Assembly: GCF_023343835.1 (NCBI RefSeq) | Contig: NC_064440.1 | Span: 30,077,537-30,141,536 of the forward strand | Direction: 5' to 3' | Source of the DNA: Lagopus muta | Taxonomy: Eukaryota > Chordata > Aves > Galliformes > Phasianidae | DNA length: 64,000 nt | Shown here: in pieces, positions 11,916 through 24,655 of the stretch | Position numbering within the stretch: the stretch's first letter is position 1 | Layout: each line of letters starts with the position of its first letter | Notes under the pieces: model-generated | Told to the model about the DNA's origin: nothing | What the model saw: the letters and a program-made list of their open reading frames with translations, nothing else | Databases searched by the model: none | Translations under genes and position numbers: made by a program

Positions 11916-12240
11916 AGGTCTGTTCTGAAAGTAATGCCTGTCTTATTACATTGGGCCAAGATGTCAGAGGAAGATGATGGTGGTATGGAAGTAGGCATTA
12001 AACAATACCACCAACATGCCATTAAATTTTGTTGCCATATGACAGACGGCAACAGATGGGCAGTCTGACAGAATTGACTCATAAGTGCATATGAAGCAAA
12101 GGTTTGTCACTGAATTCTTCTTCGTGGACAAAATGGCATCTATTAACATTGACATTCAATGAATATTTTTGGAGACACAACTGTCAGTGTGAGCTCAGTG
12201 AGGTGGTGAGTGGTACATTTAAACACTGGTGACCTCACAT
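11916..12240 (+). mobile_element. Galluhop-like mariner, 3'-truncated
   Basis: The left end reads GGTCTGTTCTGAAAGTAATGCC, matching the terminal repeat type of the chicken Galluhop mariner family. It then runs through the non-coding leader to the start of the transposase N-terminus: an ATG at 12,091 begins MKQRFVTEFF. That frame hits a stop after about 23 codons. The sequence matches a second copy at 26.1-27.4 kb as far as the GTGAGCTCAGTGAGGTGGTGAG segment near 12,190-12,215, and similarity is lost by about 12,240, so the right terminal repeat is missing. The element is dead and non-autonomous. Boundaries are good on the left and approximate on the right. Confidence 0.8.
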
Positions 12241-14649
12241 ACATGAATATCTGGGAAAAAAAAACAACAAAGAACAACCAAAGAACCTTGGTTAGTTAGG
12301 AACAGGAAGCAAATCAACATCCCTTCTTTTCAGTTCCTTGTAGCTGTGTTTGATTGCATTGCTGGAGCCTGAAATATGTTTATACTGTGTACTAGCAGAT
12401 AGCATAAAGGAAGCCCTCTTGCCTTTTTTCACAGCTGGTGAGGAAAAAAATGAAAGCATATGGTTGAAACCATGCTGCCAGCAACAAATGCAGTCTGTTA
12501 ACACCATGTAATCCTAAGATAAGGGTGTATACAAATAACTTATTGAAGTGTATATGAAAAAGTTGGAGAGGACAGTTGAGAGACTTTGGGAAGAACTGGT
12601 GTGAAGAGAAAGGCAATTTTAAGTGCAGTAGCAGATGCACAAAGAGGGGAAATGACAAAAGCAACTGGATTTTCAACCTGTGGTGCTTAATGTCCTCACA
12701 GGTTACGCATTGAGTTTTTACTGAGAGAATTTAACAGAGCCTCAGCAGCAAAATGAATTTGTGTGATAGAGAGACATTAACCCATATGATTATAAAAATA
12801 TGAGAGAACTATGAGAGAAGACTGTTAACCCACCCCAGTTGAATAACATGCCTGCTCTTGATAGTTTTCCTTGTACTGGCCTTACTTTTTATGCCACATC
12901 CAAACCATTTTTTCACATTGTCATTCTGAGTTAGGTTTCTGAATCAGATACTGAGGAGATAGGAAATGATGCTTAGTCTCTACCTGGCTATTTGCTGCTC
13001 TCTGAAGTTCCTTCCCTGCCAACTACATTTTAGTGTACTCTTGACTTTTTCAGACTGTGACCTTAAAAAAATAAGAGCGCATCAGAGAACAGAAATATTA
13101 TAGGTTGGTGTGATTTCCATAAGAAAAATAGTAGTATGGGTGAAGCTGAAACTTACTTACAGCACTACGTACTTGCCCACAAGACCTCAGCCTGTATCAC
13201 GTACCACTGCCCAACTCTTCCTCTTGAAACTTGTTATGCTACCAAATGCCAAGAAACATTAGATTTTGCAAAGTTTATGCATTTAAATGTATTCACAAAA
13301 GCACAGCTCTTTTTGCTTTCACATTACAGTGTCATAGTTTTGGAGACATCTTCAGTGTCAGTGCAATTGGGAGCATTCTTTTGCAATTCTATTTAAATAG
13401 GATGTTTGATTAACATCTCCTTATTGAAACCAATACCAGCTGGATTTTACTTCCCAGTCACAGTGCATAAAGGCTGCATGTGTTCAGCATATGAAGAGCA
13501 GAACATAGAGGTTCTGTTGCCTGTTTATTTTTCTCATATGGCAAGAAAAAAAAACATTCTAAAAACAATAATAGGGGAAAAAAGAACATAAATAAGAGTG
13601 ACTTTAATGATTCAGGTTTGAAATTTATATGAATAACCATCAGAAAAAGTGCTTAGGTTTGTGTATTCATTTCCAAAAGAAACTTTGAAGTTTTAACTAA
13701 AATATAGCAAAAGAGACAAACTGCACAGAACTGAAAGTTTCAACAGCTGTTTCCAAAAAGAACAGATTTACTTTACTACAAAAATATTTAGTTAGAAAAA
13801 GGAAAAATTCCAGAGTAAAAACAGCCATAGGTGCAAGTCAGCAGTTTAAATTAGAGGTACTTTGAAGCCCTTGGTTAGGAATACTTCATAAAAAATTCTA
13901 CAAAGAACCAAGTAGTTCATATTGATCCTTGGGAATGAAAAATGCTAGTTTGTTGTATGAAACAAACACAGTTGCCAGACAGCAGTGTTGTAGGAACATC
14001 TGACACGAGCAGAATTGGGACCATTCTGACAAAAAAATCAAAATCATAGGCTTCTGTTAGAAACACGGTTCTCAAAAAAATGTATTCTATCCTTAAGGCA
14101 GAGTGTACATGTTGAAAAGTAGTAATCACTAAATTTTAACTAGATTTTTTTTTTCCTCTGTGACTTGGCTTGCATTCAAATAATCAGCAAATCTTATGTT
14201 GAAGGCTATTCCTGTTCAGAGAAGACAAAGCAAATTGGCAGACTCTTCCTGCTTTTAAATTCATACCACATAGCCATTCACAAGAGAGGACAAAGCGAGA
14301 GAGACATGAGGAAGAAAATAATCATACTTGGATATATTTATAAAAATAATCTGAAGAGTTTTAAAGTTAACAGACTATATTGCATTGGATTTTAGATTAA
14401 GTTTACTGGATATTATGCCTATAAAGAATTGACATTGCTTCTAAAAGGTTCTTGGAAATACCAAGCAAAGTATTTGCAGGTAGGTCAACAACCATACAAA
14501 GAAAGGAGAATGAACCTCACCCACTTGGTGATGGGCTTCTCTGGCTACACAGCACCTCTTCATGAGAAGCAGCCCAGGTCCAAGAGATGCTTTCCCTTCA
14601 GTGGCTGGCCCTCAAAAGAGCTCCAAGTGCATCCATCCTGGGTCTACAC

Positions 14650-14756
14650 ATTCTGATAAGGTGGGAAGCATAGGTGCAAACAATCTGCCTGTGCTTCCTG
14701 GGCCAGACACAGCCCTTTATCAAGTGCCCAATCATCAGTTCAAACCCTGTCCTAAT
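14650..14756 (-). repeat. Possible decayed copy of the promoter-like module
   Basis: On the minus strand, starting at about 14,753, TTGAACTGATGATTGGGCACTTG matches the module copy at 35.6 kb at 20 of 23 positions, all differences being transitions. Similarity then becomes patchy (GGCCCAGGAAGCACAGG, TTCCCACC). No CATTTAAGG box or donor can be placed. It may be an old, partial member of the same dispersed family. The strong match is short. Confidence 0.35.
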
Positions 14757-15075
14757 TGTTCTCCTGTACTGGGTAAAACACTAATTCCAAGAGCTGGGAA
14801 AGATAGCTGCTGATTGAAACTAAGCATGGGACACTGACCTTCAAGACTAAATCTGACTTCAGACCACAACAGAAACAGTGAAATTACTAGTAATATTCTA
14901 TCACATTATCTTAGTATTCCTTACTAACTGGGACACGAACTTTACAGCAGAATATCTATTCCCATTATAATAAAGTTTGTCTTGAACAGGCTTTAAATAA
15001 TGAGGCTGTCATTCACCTCTGTGTTCAGATAAGTCTTCATTTGCACTGAACCCTAGAAGCTGTGTGTATACATAA

Positions 15076-15093
15076 ACACACACACACACACAC
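15076..15093 (+). repeat. (AC)9 microsatellite
   Basis: An uninterrupted AC dinucleotide run in unique non-coding DNA. Confidence 0.85.
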
Positions 15094-15402
15094 TTAAAAC
15101 AGACAAAAACTAAATAAAAAATGAAACAAAAAAACCTTTCTAGATGTGCATGCAGTCTGGAGACACACCTCCCTTCCCAGTCCTATGCCAAGTAGAGAAC
15201 ATATATCACATTATTGAAACAAACTATTCAGAGCAGATTAAACTTGAGTACCTAAGCAAATCATTTAAAGTTCTTCTTGTGGAATATTTGCATAGAGATC
15301 CAAGCATTTTTTGTTGAAGATCTGCTCAATTCCTTCCAGTGAAGGAGAAATCCATTAAGAAATTAACGTACCAGTTTCACACCTCAGCTGATTTTTCAGC
15401 AT

Positions 15403-15434
15403 TATTAATATTAATATACATATTAATATTAATA
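15403..15434. repeat. Perfect AT-rich inverted repeat, 15-bp arms
   Basis: TATTAATATTAATAT, spacer AC, then the exact reverse complement. All bases in the arms are A or T, so the DNA can extrude a cruciform easily. More AT/ATAC repeats follow to about 15,500. Confidence 0.75.
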
Positions 15435-18023
15435 CTATTATATACACACATCAACATATATACACACCAATTGGTGGTATATAATATATAATTACACAGT
15501 ATAATTGAAGATAAGCATAAAATATTTTGTGATCACATTTGACTGTCCTGAAAATCCAAACAGATAAACTAAGTCACATTCTTGCTGTGTTTCAAAATGG
15601 AAACCAGGTAAAAACTTCACTTAAAGGAAACACAGGGAGGAAATTGCCTGCAGAAAAAAGGTTTCTCTTCTCTAACTTAACAACAGGAGGAAGTCAGTAT
15701 ATTTAACAACATCAGTATCTACTATTTCTTAGCCTCAGAGCACAGAACATATTAAAATATTTCAGAAAGTTCCAAAGCATTGGTGAGGTCATGGCCCTTG
15801 CTTTTCATTACAGGACTGCAGAACAAACTGAGAATGCCTGGAAAGCCAACTGCGCTGCATACAAACTCTAATTTGAATAACACTTCCACTGCTGCAAAAC
15901 TGATAAAAGCCACACATTTACCTTAAGCAGAAATGTGCTGTAAATTTGCATACAAATTGCATACACTATTACGCATTTCTTGAAGTAGGTTTTTTTCCAT
16001 ATATTCCATGCAAATACAAAGCTGTAACTGCTATGTTAATTTCAAGTCATGGTTATACAGCCTAAAAAATGTCTCAATACAGCATCTCAAATGATTCACC
16101 TCTTTGTGTCCTGTTCAATAGATTTTCTACTAGTTACAGTACACTCAAAACGTGAAGAGATCAAGAAACAGGGAGACAGTTTACACATTCAGAGAAATCC
16201 CCCTATGTTGTTTAATGTATTTCTGAAAAGCAGAATTGCAGGCCAGTTTTTCAATATGAAGTTTCATGTTAGTCTTACTGTGAAAGCACTCAGCTAGTGT
16301 GATCACTTCAATTTCCTAGATCAGTAACTGTCTATCAAGCAGGCAAACACCAAAATCCCAAGTACTACTGCAAAACACTTTCAAGATGAGCACAGGAAAT
16401 GTTGCCTAGAATTAAAATGCTAACCCATCACTTGAGCTCCTTTTCAAGCCCTTTTATCTTATTTTCATATCATCAGTAGGTAAGCTGGCTTTTTCTCCTT
16501 TAGGAAAGTCCTCAGATAAATTAAGCATAATCAAGTGCAGGTCAACTTTCTGCAAACAGCTCAGAAAGATGATGGGATGCTACAAGAGACCCGAAGATAA
16601 CCACATCAAATTATCTGCTCAGTTAACTGGATTGCAGATATTCTTCAGAGGCTTTCCTACCCTTTTTTAATGAGCCTTCATAAAGGGTGTTTCCCATTAC
16701 ATATCATATTGAACAACTGAAAACCTAAAGAACAACAGTTCCTCTCAATCATTCCTTGTTTTCTGTCTAGGCAGGAAAACCTGAAGAAAGCAGTTTACAT
16801 CAAGTCAATAAAGTGGAAGTCCTTTATATGTTATTAACCTAATTAATACAAGGAAAAACACCTCATTTGTCTGTTCACTCATAGGCACCATCACCCAGCT
16901 GCTAAGCAATTTAAGTACATGTTGTTCACCCGCCTCTGGAAGTTCACAAGGTACTTCAGTTGCCTCCTTGCTGAGAATTTTCATTACCCTTTGAAGATAC
17001 TTACTAATCTATTAATTAACCTCAGTAGCCTGGGAGAAGTAGTGTTAGGAGGCACACAACACCAAAACAAGACCGTCCTCATGCCTATTTCAACTGAAAT
17101 CTTATCTGATTATAGCAAAATAAAATCTATCAATGTCAGGCACATTACAACAAGTAACTGAAATCTTGACAACATGCTATTTCTATATCAAATTCATGAT
17201 AGGGGGAAGAAAAACATTCTACCTTCTTACACACCAGACAAAAAACACAGGAATTCAGCATGTGAACTGTTTTGACTCAATAATTAATTGATGATTTACC
17301 CATTGGTACATATAGTACTGATACTTATTAATCTGAAATAAGTTTTTCATTCATGGTTACAACTGTTCCTTGTAAGACTTACATCATGTCATTACAAAGA
17401 AAGTTTGGAGCCAGTAAAAATTTTCTTTCAGTTTTTGAGCTATCCTTTTCAGAGCAAGCATTAGCTGCATTTCATATCTGCTTATCCTAGTGGAAAAAGT
17501 CAAAACTAATCTACAATAGTGGAGGAAAAAAATGTATTCTTTGCTGCATTCCTATGCTCTAGAGAGTATACTTAAAAAAAAAAAAGAAAACAAACAAGAA
17601 ATTGTTTCCTTTCGATTACCCTCCGATTTCAAGGATATTACTCAAGAAGGTGTGTAATAATTCACAGAATTTTCTTGATCTCCAAGGAGAATATTAATGC
17701 CTTTATAACCTATTCCACAATCTTACATTCCAGATTGTGGGGGCTTTTTTTCATCCATTGTTCAGCATGGGTTTTCACCCTGAATTTCAAAACAAACGTA
17801 ACTGCTGAGCAGAGGTGGAATAGCTCCAATTCTGAGCAAAACAAAACCAAATACAGTCATTTTATTCTGGATACAGGTGTGATTCCTGCTCACATCTTTG
17901 AATTTTTTTCTGTGTAACTTCAACAAAATAGAAATGTGATTAATACTGAAGGTTTTAAAATTACATCGATGTGAACAAAATAGGAGGAGCGCCAAGATTT
18001 TTCTTTAAATCAGAAACTGTTGT

Positions 18024-18291
18024 GATAAAATAAGGGGAAATGGTTTCAAGCATAAAGGGGTAGACTTGGATCAGGTATAAGGAAAAAATCTTCTACATCA
18101 AGGGTGATGAGGCACTGGCACAGGTTGCCCAGAAATGGGTTGGATGTCCTGAGCCTGGAGACTTCAAAGGCAAGGCTTGATTAGGCTCCAGGCAAACTTA
18201 TCTAGTTGTGGTACCCATGTTCACTATGGGAGAGTTATACAACATGACCTTCAAAGATCCCTCTTAACTCCAAGGGTTCTATGATTCTGTA
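18024..18291 (+). mobile_element. CR1 LINE 3' fragment, plus orientation, old
   Basis: The segment follows the CR1 3' end order: AAGGGGAAATGGTTTCAAG, then GGATCAGGTATAAGG (the 'GG-TTGGATATAAGG' region), GTGATGAGGCACTGGCACAGGTTGCCCAGA, then the 3' UTR and a terminal TTCTATGATTCTGTAG tail at 18,276-18,291. The coding part is broken by stops and small deletions, so this is an old copy. CR1s are usually 5'-truncated, as here, and end in short 8-mer repeats rather than poly(A). Confidence 0.88.
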
Positions 18292-21200
18292 GTCCTACGA
18301 AACAAAACCTCCTCTATTCTCTGCTCTCCAGGTAGTTTCTTGACAGCTGTAATTCTAAGCAAGAGCCCTGGTGAAAAATACAAGAACAACTGGAGAAAAC
18401 TGATGAAAATGGCAGTATGTTATAGTCCCAAAAGAAATCCTGATGTTTTCACAGAACATCAGAGTAGATCAAGATAACATGTGAACACCCAGATCACTAA
18501 TATCAATTGCACAAGATTGAAAAAAGTTAAATTAGCTGTAAATAAATAAATTTCCAGGGCAGATTTTTCTTACAGAATTAAATGTTTTTGCTTTTCTATT
18601 TTTGAAACTTAAGCATTTGGTAAGAATCACCACCTGTCTTCAATTATTTCTCTATAGAAAGAAATAGAATTTCCATAGGTTAAAAGATCAGCCAGCTATC
18701 ATAAATGTATTCAGAAGAGTCTAAATTCATCTCACGCAAACATTTTCAGCCAGTGAGATATTCCAGGTAAAACAGTCAAAATACAATCCATCTTAGTTCT
18801 GTGTGATCCTCCTGTGGCATATTAATTGAATGATTTTCAGCCTTTTTGTTTAGTAATTTTTGTTCTTTCTGAAGAAAAGTTTCCCTTGAAGAAGAACATG
18901 GATGAGGAAGGTGTGGGGAATGTTTTGTGGACTTCCAGAGAGCTTGATACTTACTATAGTTAACTGAAAAAAAGAAAACATATTAGAAAGAAAAGCCACT
19001 TGCCAGAACATTTGAGTATTCATGTGACACATTGCTTGTGTCCTCTAACACACTGCTTTTCCCGAGAGCCTGATCTGTGTTGTTTTTCCCTTCATATGTT
19101 ATCAACCATGCTTTTTCTGCCTTAGTTTGAATTACTATTTAGATGAAATTCTTTATGAGCAGCTTAAATCTTGAAACCTGATATACCATATGGATATCCT
19201 GCACAGTCTTTTCAATGACTTTTCTTGTAATGTGGTTCAACTAACAGTTTATCTTTTATTTGATGTTTCTGCTATCTGCCGCCTCAGACTTTTGAGTTCT
19301 TTACGCTTACAGTAGCTAAAAGGTATTTTCAGTGATAATGTTTGGTTAGAGCTGGTCCAGGGCTCGGATAATAAAAAGAGGGAAGGTGGGAGAAATAGAA
19401 AAAGGTCATAAAACAAAGGTACTTCAGATGACAAGAATAAATACTATTTAACTAAAGCAGTAAATACACATGAACTCAAATCCTACTACAGGATAAGCAT
19501 ATAACTATTCAAGAAATCCTATTCTTCTTGTAACTGTCTGAAAATTAAGTTAATAATGGAATACACTTTCCAGAAATAGTTAAAGCTTCCTGGGGGCAAA
19601 TCCTGACCCCATCAGGATGAAGTAAACCACTCACTTGACAAGTCTGTCAGGGAATAAGTAGTGAAAATCTTCCTCTGATCCAACTTAGATACATGGCTTT
19701 ATGGCTAGCTACCAGTCTTCAGCTGAGGTTTGCCCCTTCTTTAAGAATGGAGCTGATAAACATCACTTCAGCTGCCTTTTCTTAACTTTTTCCCATCTTC
19801 ACCTCTGTTATCACTGGTAAACTTCTCCAAGTCTTTGAGCATTTTTATCAAGGCTGTGTATGCAGACACTTCTCTACAGACTTGAAAGCATGTAGAATTC
19901 AGTTATCTTCTAATTTATTTCTAGCCCAATCATATGAAATAAAATACTAGTTTTAGCAGTAATATTATTACCAATTCACAATTCAAGCTAAAACCTAATT
20001 GAGACTGACATTTTTATTTACAAGGGGGAAAAAAATCATATCCATTCTTCCTTGCCAAATAAGTAAGTCACAAATTTAAATTGTTAGACTATATAAGCAC
20101 CACAATTAATTGTGTGGACTAAACTTTTTAGCTCCAAGCTGTGTCTGAAGAATTCAGTGTATGTCATGGATCAGGTTTTTATTCTCTGGTAAAAATGAAT
20201 AAACTTCTACTAAGTCTCATTTTACATGTAGTCTTTACTCAGAAAAAGCAAGATAACTTTGGGAAAAGCCAACCAGAAGCTTGGAATCATTTTGAGGTTG
20301 TTTCAAAAAATGCATGCTGGTACTCATCTTTAAGAAACGAAAATATTACAGGACTTGTATTTTTAAAATATGGTTCCCTTCCAATTTTGGGGAAGCATCA
20401 AAGGAATTTGCTAGAAAAGTTTAAAGACAAATTAACAGTAAATAGTTTTTCCCTTGGACAATATGGATGACCATCCACCATTCAACTACGGAGTGTCTCA
20501 CTGATGCCAGAAGAAAGTGAACTGTCTTTCTCCTTCAGGAATATAGTGTACATATAATGGGCAAGTAGGCATCACAAGGGATATCTGCATTAAAATTCAT
20601 TTCTTGATCAAAATGCATTAAAAAAAATGATTCATCAGTAATTCAGAATGAGACAAACACTGCAGATTCAAGGAAGCTGAAGGAGAACATTTCTGTCCTA
20701 AAGGTTGACAAAACTTTGTTTGACTGTAGGATGACATATGGAAACTCAATATAAACATCTAAAGACTAGAACAAGTTATAAAAACTTAAGTTTTGACTTA
20801 CTTTTATACTTCTTTTGTAGAAGTGTTTTACTTCAGACCTCAGATAGTACCTAGGATATTCCTTTTTTCTCTAACTGCTGTTCAGTTAGCAGCTATAAAT
20901 ACAAACTTGAATAGAAGCACTTCTGGGAAGGCAGCAAACAGGAGAAATATATAGCACAGCGTTTTTCCACAATGCAATGTGAAATTAAATGTTTTGCACA
21001 CACTGAAAGTACATCCAATTCACAAAGCACTAGCTACCATGCCCTTTGCTCCACAATTTTTCATTTAACTATACAGCTCCTACATGCTACATCTGTTTTG
21101 ACCCTGAAAATGAAAATTCCTCTTCTTTCCTAAAAAAAGCTACCATCTGTTTTTCCATAGTTAAAGTACAGATTTTCAACATTATCTTAGTGAGAAACCA

Positions 21201-24051
21201 GAGAACTCCTCCAAAACAGAGATAAGCAATAACCAAAATTGGTCATTAGAATGTTCCTTATGCTTCCACACAGTTTTAATATTTATACATTTTTAAAGCA
21301 AAATGTGAAATAGCTGCACAACTGCAGATTGGGTTGTAATCTCTTTGAATTATCTACTACAAGGCTTCATTACAAACACATTGACAAGCACAGTCCTTTC
21401 TCACTCTAAATTGCTTTTTTGACAGCCATAAGTCTTCGCAAGGTATCCAAGTAATGCAAAGGAGTTGAAATTATTTTTTTCTTTTAAAAAACTTAAATAA
21501 AAGGAAGGTAATTACCTTGCTCTACTGCCTTCATTTTCTGTGACATTCAGAGTTGCAGCCCAGTAGTCTCTCTTCATCTTGAAACCTGCCTCGGGGCATT
21601 TCCCCACCATCCTTAGATCTCTGCCACATATAGCTGAGATATATAATGCCATCCAACACAACAGCCTAAAAACAACTGGAGATGTTATGATCTTGTTGGG
21701 GGAATGAAAGGAGGGGAATTGGGGAGATAAGTGCTTTTGCTACAGTCAGCGCTGTTGAAGCTTACAAGCACATAATACCTGCCTTCCTGATATTGGCTTT
21801 GAAAAAGCAAATATGTGAGGTGTCATTTAGTAATGAAATAGCTATGAAATCTTAATGTGTGTATTGTGGTACCTGACCAAACTGAGAATGGGATAATAGA
21901 ATCCAGGCAAGAATGTGCCTGATAGCAACTATTTAGCTCCTAAGCTTTTAATGCCATCAATCTGCAGGGCGCTAGTGAGATGCTAAAGGCTTCAAGCAGA
22001 AAATATTGGACTTGCAAAGCAAATCTCTCTCCAAGATTTGACACCGGCAAAGCAAACACTTCTTTAGTTTCTGGAATAAGATGTGTAATTTATCATTATC
22101 ATAGAACCTTTATGCTCTGTTTAAAAATGACTTCCAGTATCCATTCAGTCCTTGCTTTTCTGAATTAATATAGGACATATTAAGGCAACAAAGTACCAAA
22201 ATTAAAACAATTCTAGTAGACTCAGCTTGCCAAGACAAGAGCAGAACAAAAAAATGCCTGAAAAGGAATACCTGGGGCAATATTCTGACCAACATTTCAA
22301 AAACAACCAAATAACCAACAGAACTCCCTTGGTGACCAATTAAATGCATCTTTAACCCAGTGCTTAAATTTTACAGACAAAAAACACCATGCTGCTGTCT
22401 GTTTGCACATGCAAGTTAATTTCCACACTGCATCTGTCTATATGGGTATAACATGCTTTAAACTACTGGAAATTGATGAGTAAAAGAAGTGATCTGATTT
22501 CTAACACAATATGCAAAGACACCCTCAAATTGGCTATTTTCAGACAAAATACTCCATTGTTATCTTTCTATTATTGATTAACATTTGAAGATATGCAAAG
22601 TTTCTAGAACATCATACCTTTCTCAAAGAAGTTTTCTTGATTAAGTAGCTGTGAAAGCATAAATTGTGTATTTAAGATGCTAGATGTAGCACTTAAAGAG
22701 CTTTTCTTCTCCCTAGAAAGCTATTACATAAGAACTACATTTAGCAAATTTATCTTTCTTTATTGTAGTCTATCCTTCAATGAGTACAGTGTCATGACTT
22801 TAAGCATATATCAGACAAAGCCATTTTCAGTTTAACTCCATATGTGGCAGAAAAAAAGCCTTCAGTATCTTTCGAAGGAAATATAAGTTGTGCTGTTACT
22901 GCCTGTGTCTCTGACTATACCAGGAAAGAAGGTTCTACTGAACTTACACCGCTTTCCATAGCTGTAAAAAGATCTTACTGATTGGTTCAACATTTCCTTT
23001 CAGCTTTATTCTAATGAATTAAATGAGAACTCTTCAATAATGAAAAAGTAGTAACAAGCAAAACCTAGAAACAGGTACAGTCATTTAATGATACAATTTT
23101 TAAGTAAGCCATCATTCTAGTAGGAAACATTAAGAAGCCTTATCTGGACATAAGATTTCCTTCCTATTCTAATTCGCTGAAATCATTGAAAGTGCAGCTA
23201 ATAATTTCAGCATGATAAAAATTGAAAAGTTTCATAGCTATTTAAGATCTATTTTGCAAGTAAGAACACTCTTACATCATACAAAAGCTGTTCAATAACT
23301 TATCCATCTCAAACCAGACACCTTTTTGCAGCATTTAAAAATGTGTGTAAAGAAAAGCTACTTTAAACAGTTTCAATCATCCCTATCATGCTATGGAACA
23401 ACTCTTGTCTGCTCTTCAAAAAACATCAAGTTCCACTTAAAACTCACCTAAATTATTATGTGTGGAATAGTAAACACAAAGCTGCTGTTTTGATAACTCC
23501 TTACAATCATTGCACCTGATGCACACAACAGAAACCAAATGAAATAGGTACTCAAATACACAATGCAAGTAACAATAAAAGATCTTTCATTCTTAACTTA
23601 TTTTTTATAAACAGTTTTACATACATACTTACATAATGTTCCAAACACGTTACAGAGCTTTCCTATATTTCTTCTGGTAAATGTTATAGCTTTAAATTAG
23701 CTTTGACCTACATAAGTAATCATACTACTTTATAAGCATAATAATAATAATACTTAGAACCTTGTTTCTCATCCAACAAAAGAAGCCACATTCAGTACGC
23801 TCAATGACTGCAACAAAAGTATCATCTTATTTATTTCAATACAGTAAACCTCTAGGATTTGATTTTATAATAAATCACACAGACTTTAACTAAACTACAC
23901 TGTGTAAGTTCTCTCAACAAAAACAGAAAAAAGTGTCTTCACCTTTATAACACAATAAAAAACACAACAACAACAACCTAGACTTAAAAACTAAGAATAA
24001 ACCCAAACATAGCAACCAAAGACTCAGAAACATAAAAAAGAATTCACTTAC
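18292..24051. other. Gene-poor unique DNA, A+C-rich toward the right end
   Basis: No gene or clear interspersed repeat is recognised. The + strand becomes strongly A+C-rich in its last few hundred bases: a hand count of 24,001-24,060 gives 47 of 60 A or C. The (AAC)n-like run at about 23,967-23,979 mirrors a (TTG)n run at about 24,903-24,916 beyond the opposite module copy, suggesting the two divergent units share sequence past the splice donor. If leftward transcription from 24.1 kb occurs, this stretch is its intron or exon body. Confidence 0.45.
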
Positions 24052-24244
24052 CCCTAGAAAATATGAAAAACATAAAGAACACCAACAAAATACCAATGAT
24101 GCTGCTGCCAACCCTTAAATGAGGTCTGGTAAGGGGTGGATCCTAGCTCGAACCCTTCCGGTCACTCAGTGCATTGCAAACACCTGAGCTTCACTCGATT
24201 GGCCCTGCCTTCCCATCAGGTACTCAATCACTGCTTCAAGCTGT
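24052..24244 (-). promoter_or_regulatory. Promoter-like module copy A, leftward
   Basis: Read on the minus strand from 24,244: ACAGCTTGAAG start, GATTGAGTACCTG, GGCAGGGCCAA, E-box CAGGTG followed by TTTGCAAT (24,186 down to about 24,173), GAGCTAGGATCCACCCCTT, then CTCATTTAAGGG (24,123-24,112) as a TATA-like box, GTTGGCAGCAG, and a near-ideal splice donor GGG|GTAAGT with the last exon base at 24,052. The expected start is about 25-35 bases past the box, giving a first exon of roughly 35-45 bases. It aligns over its length with the copies at 24.66 and 35.62 kb. Motif order and donor position are conserved, as in a repeated promoter plus first exon. It could be part of an LTR; I cannot name the family. 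Confidence 0.6.
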
Positions 24245-24655
24245 GATTTAACATTTGCACTACTACCTCATGCTGTAGAGGTTATTTCCAATTTGATTAG
24301 ACTCTTACAGATAAATGAGAACTATGGGCCTGCTTTAGTGTTCTATAATGCAGTGATGTTATTATATCGTGGTTAACCTTGTTGCGTCATGATAGTAGCA
24401 GAATTTCTATGCTGCTATGAAGAAGAAAGTTAACTCTAAAGATTTCAGAGTGAGAACAGTTTTTCTCCCTGAGAACATTGCTTTCTGTTTCGTTTTTTGT
24501 TTTGTTTTGTTTTTTTAAGCAAGACTGATCAGATCCCTTTTTATTTGATGAGTGACTATTCTATTCTGACCAGATTAAACAAGTAACAAGGGAGTTGCTT
24601 ATTGGCATTCAGAACAAGTCTCTTAAATGTCATTGACGATGTACAAGACCTTTTG
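24245..24655. other. Spacer between the divergent modules
   Basis: These 410 bases separate modules A and B. They are mixed unique sequence with a TTTTG-rich tract at about 24,487-24,516. No gene is seen. The A+C excess seen on the left is gone here (24 of 60 in 24,361-24,420), so the composition switch falls in or beside this spacer. Confidence 0.5.

Larger units (their letters stand above)
12241..18023. other. Gene-poor unique DNA with simple repeats
   Basis: No gene is recognised. An A-rich stretch follows the mariner. The rest holds a possible decayed promoter-module copy at 14,650-14,756, a (CA)n tract, and an AT-rich inverted repeat with further TATA/ATAT sequence at about 15,400-15,500. 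Open frames here are short and carry no familiar motif. Confidence 0.45.

Noticed and set aside
23914..24111. 65-codon minus-strand hydrophobic frame downstream of module A
   Set aside because: The T-rich minus strand gives Phe/Leu/Cys-rich translation by composition alone. It also crosses the candidate splice donor at 24,052.
24245..24655. A-MYB sites proving a piRNA promoter
   Set aside because: No clear YAACNG cluster was found by eye in the spacer, so a piRNA role stays a hypothesis.
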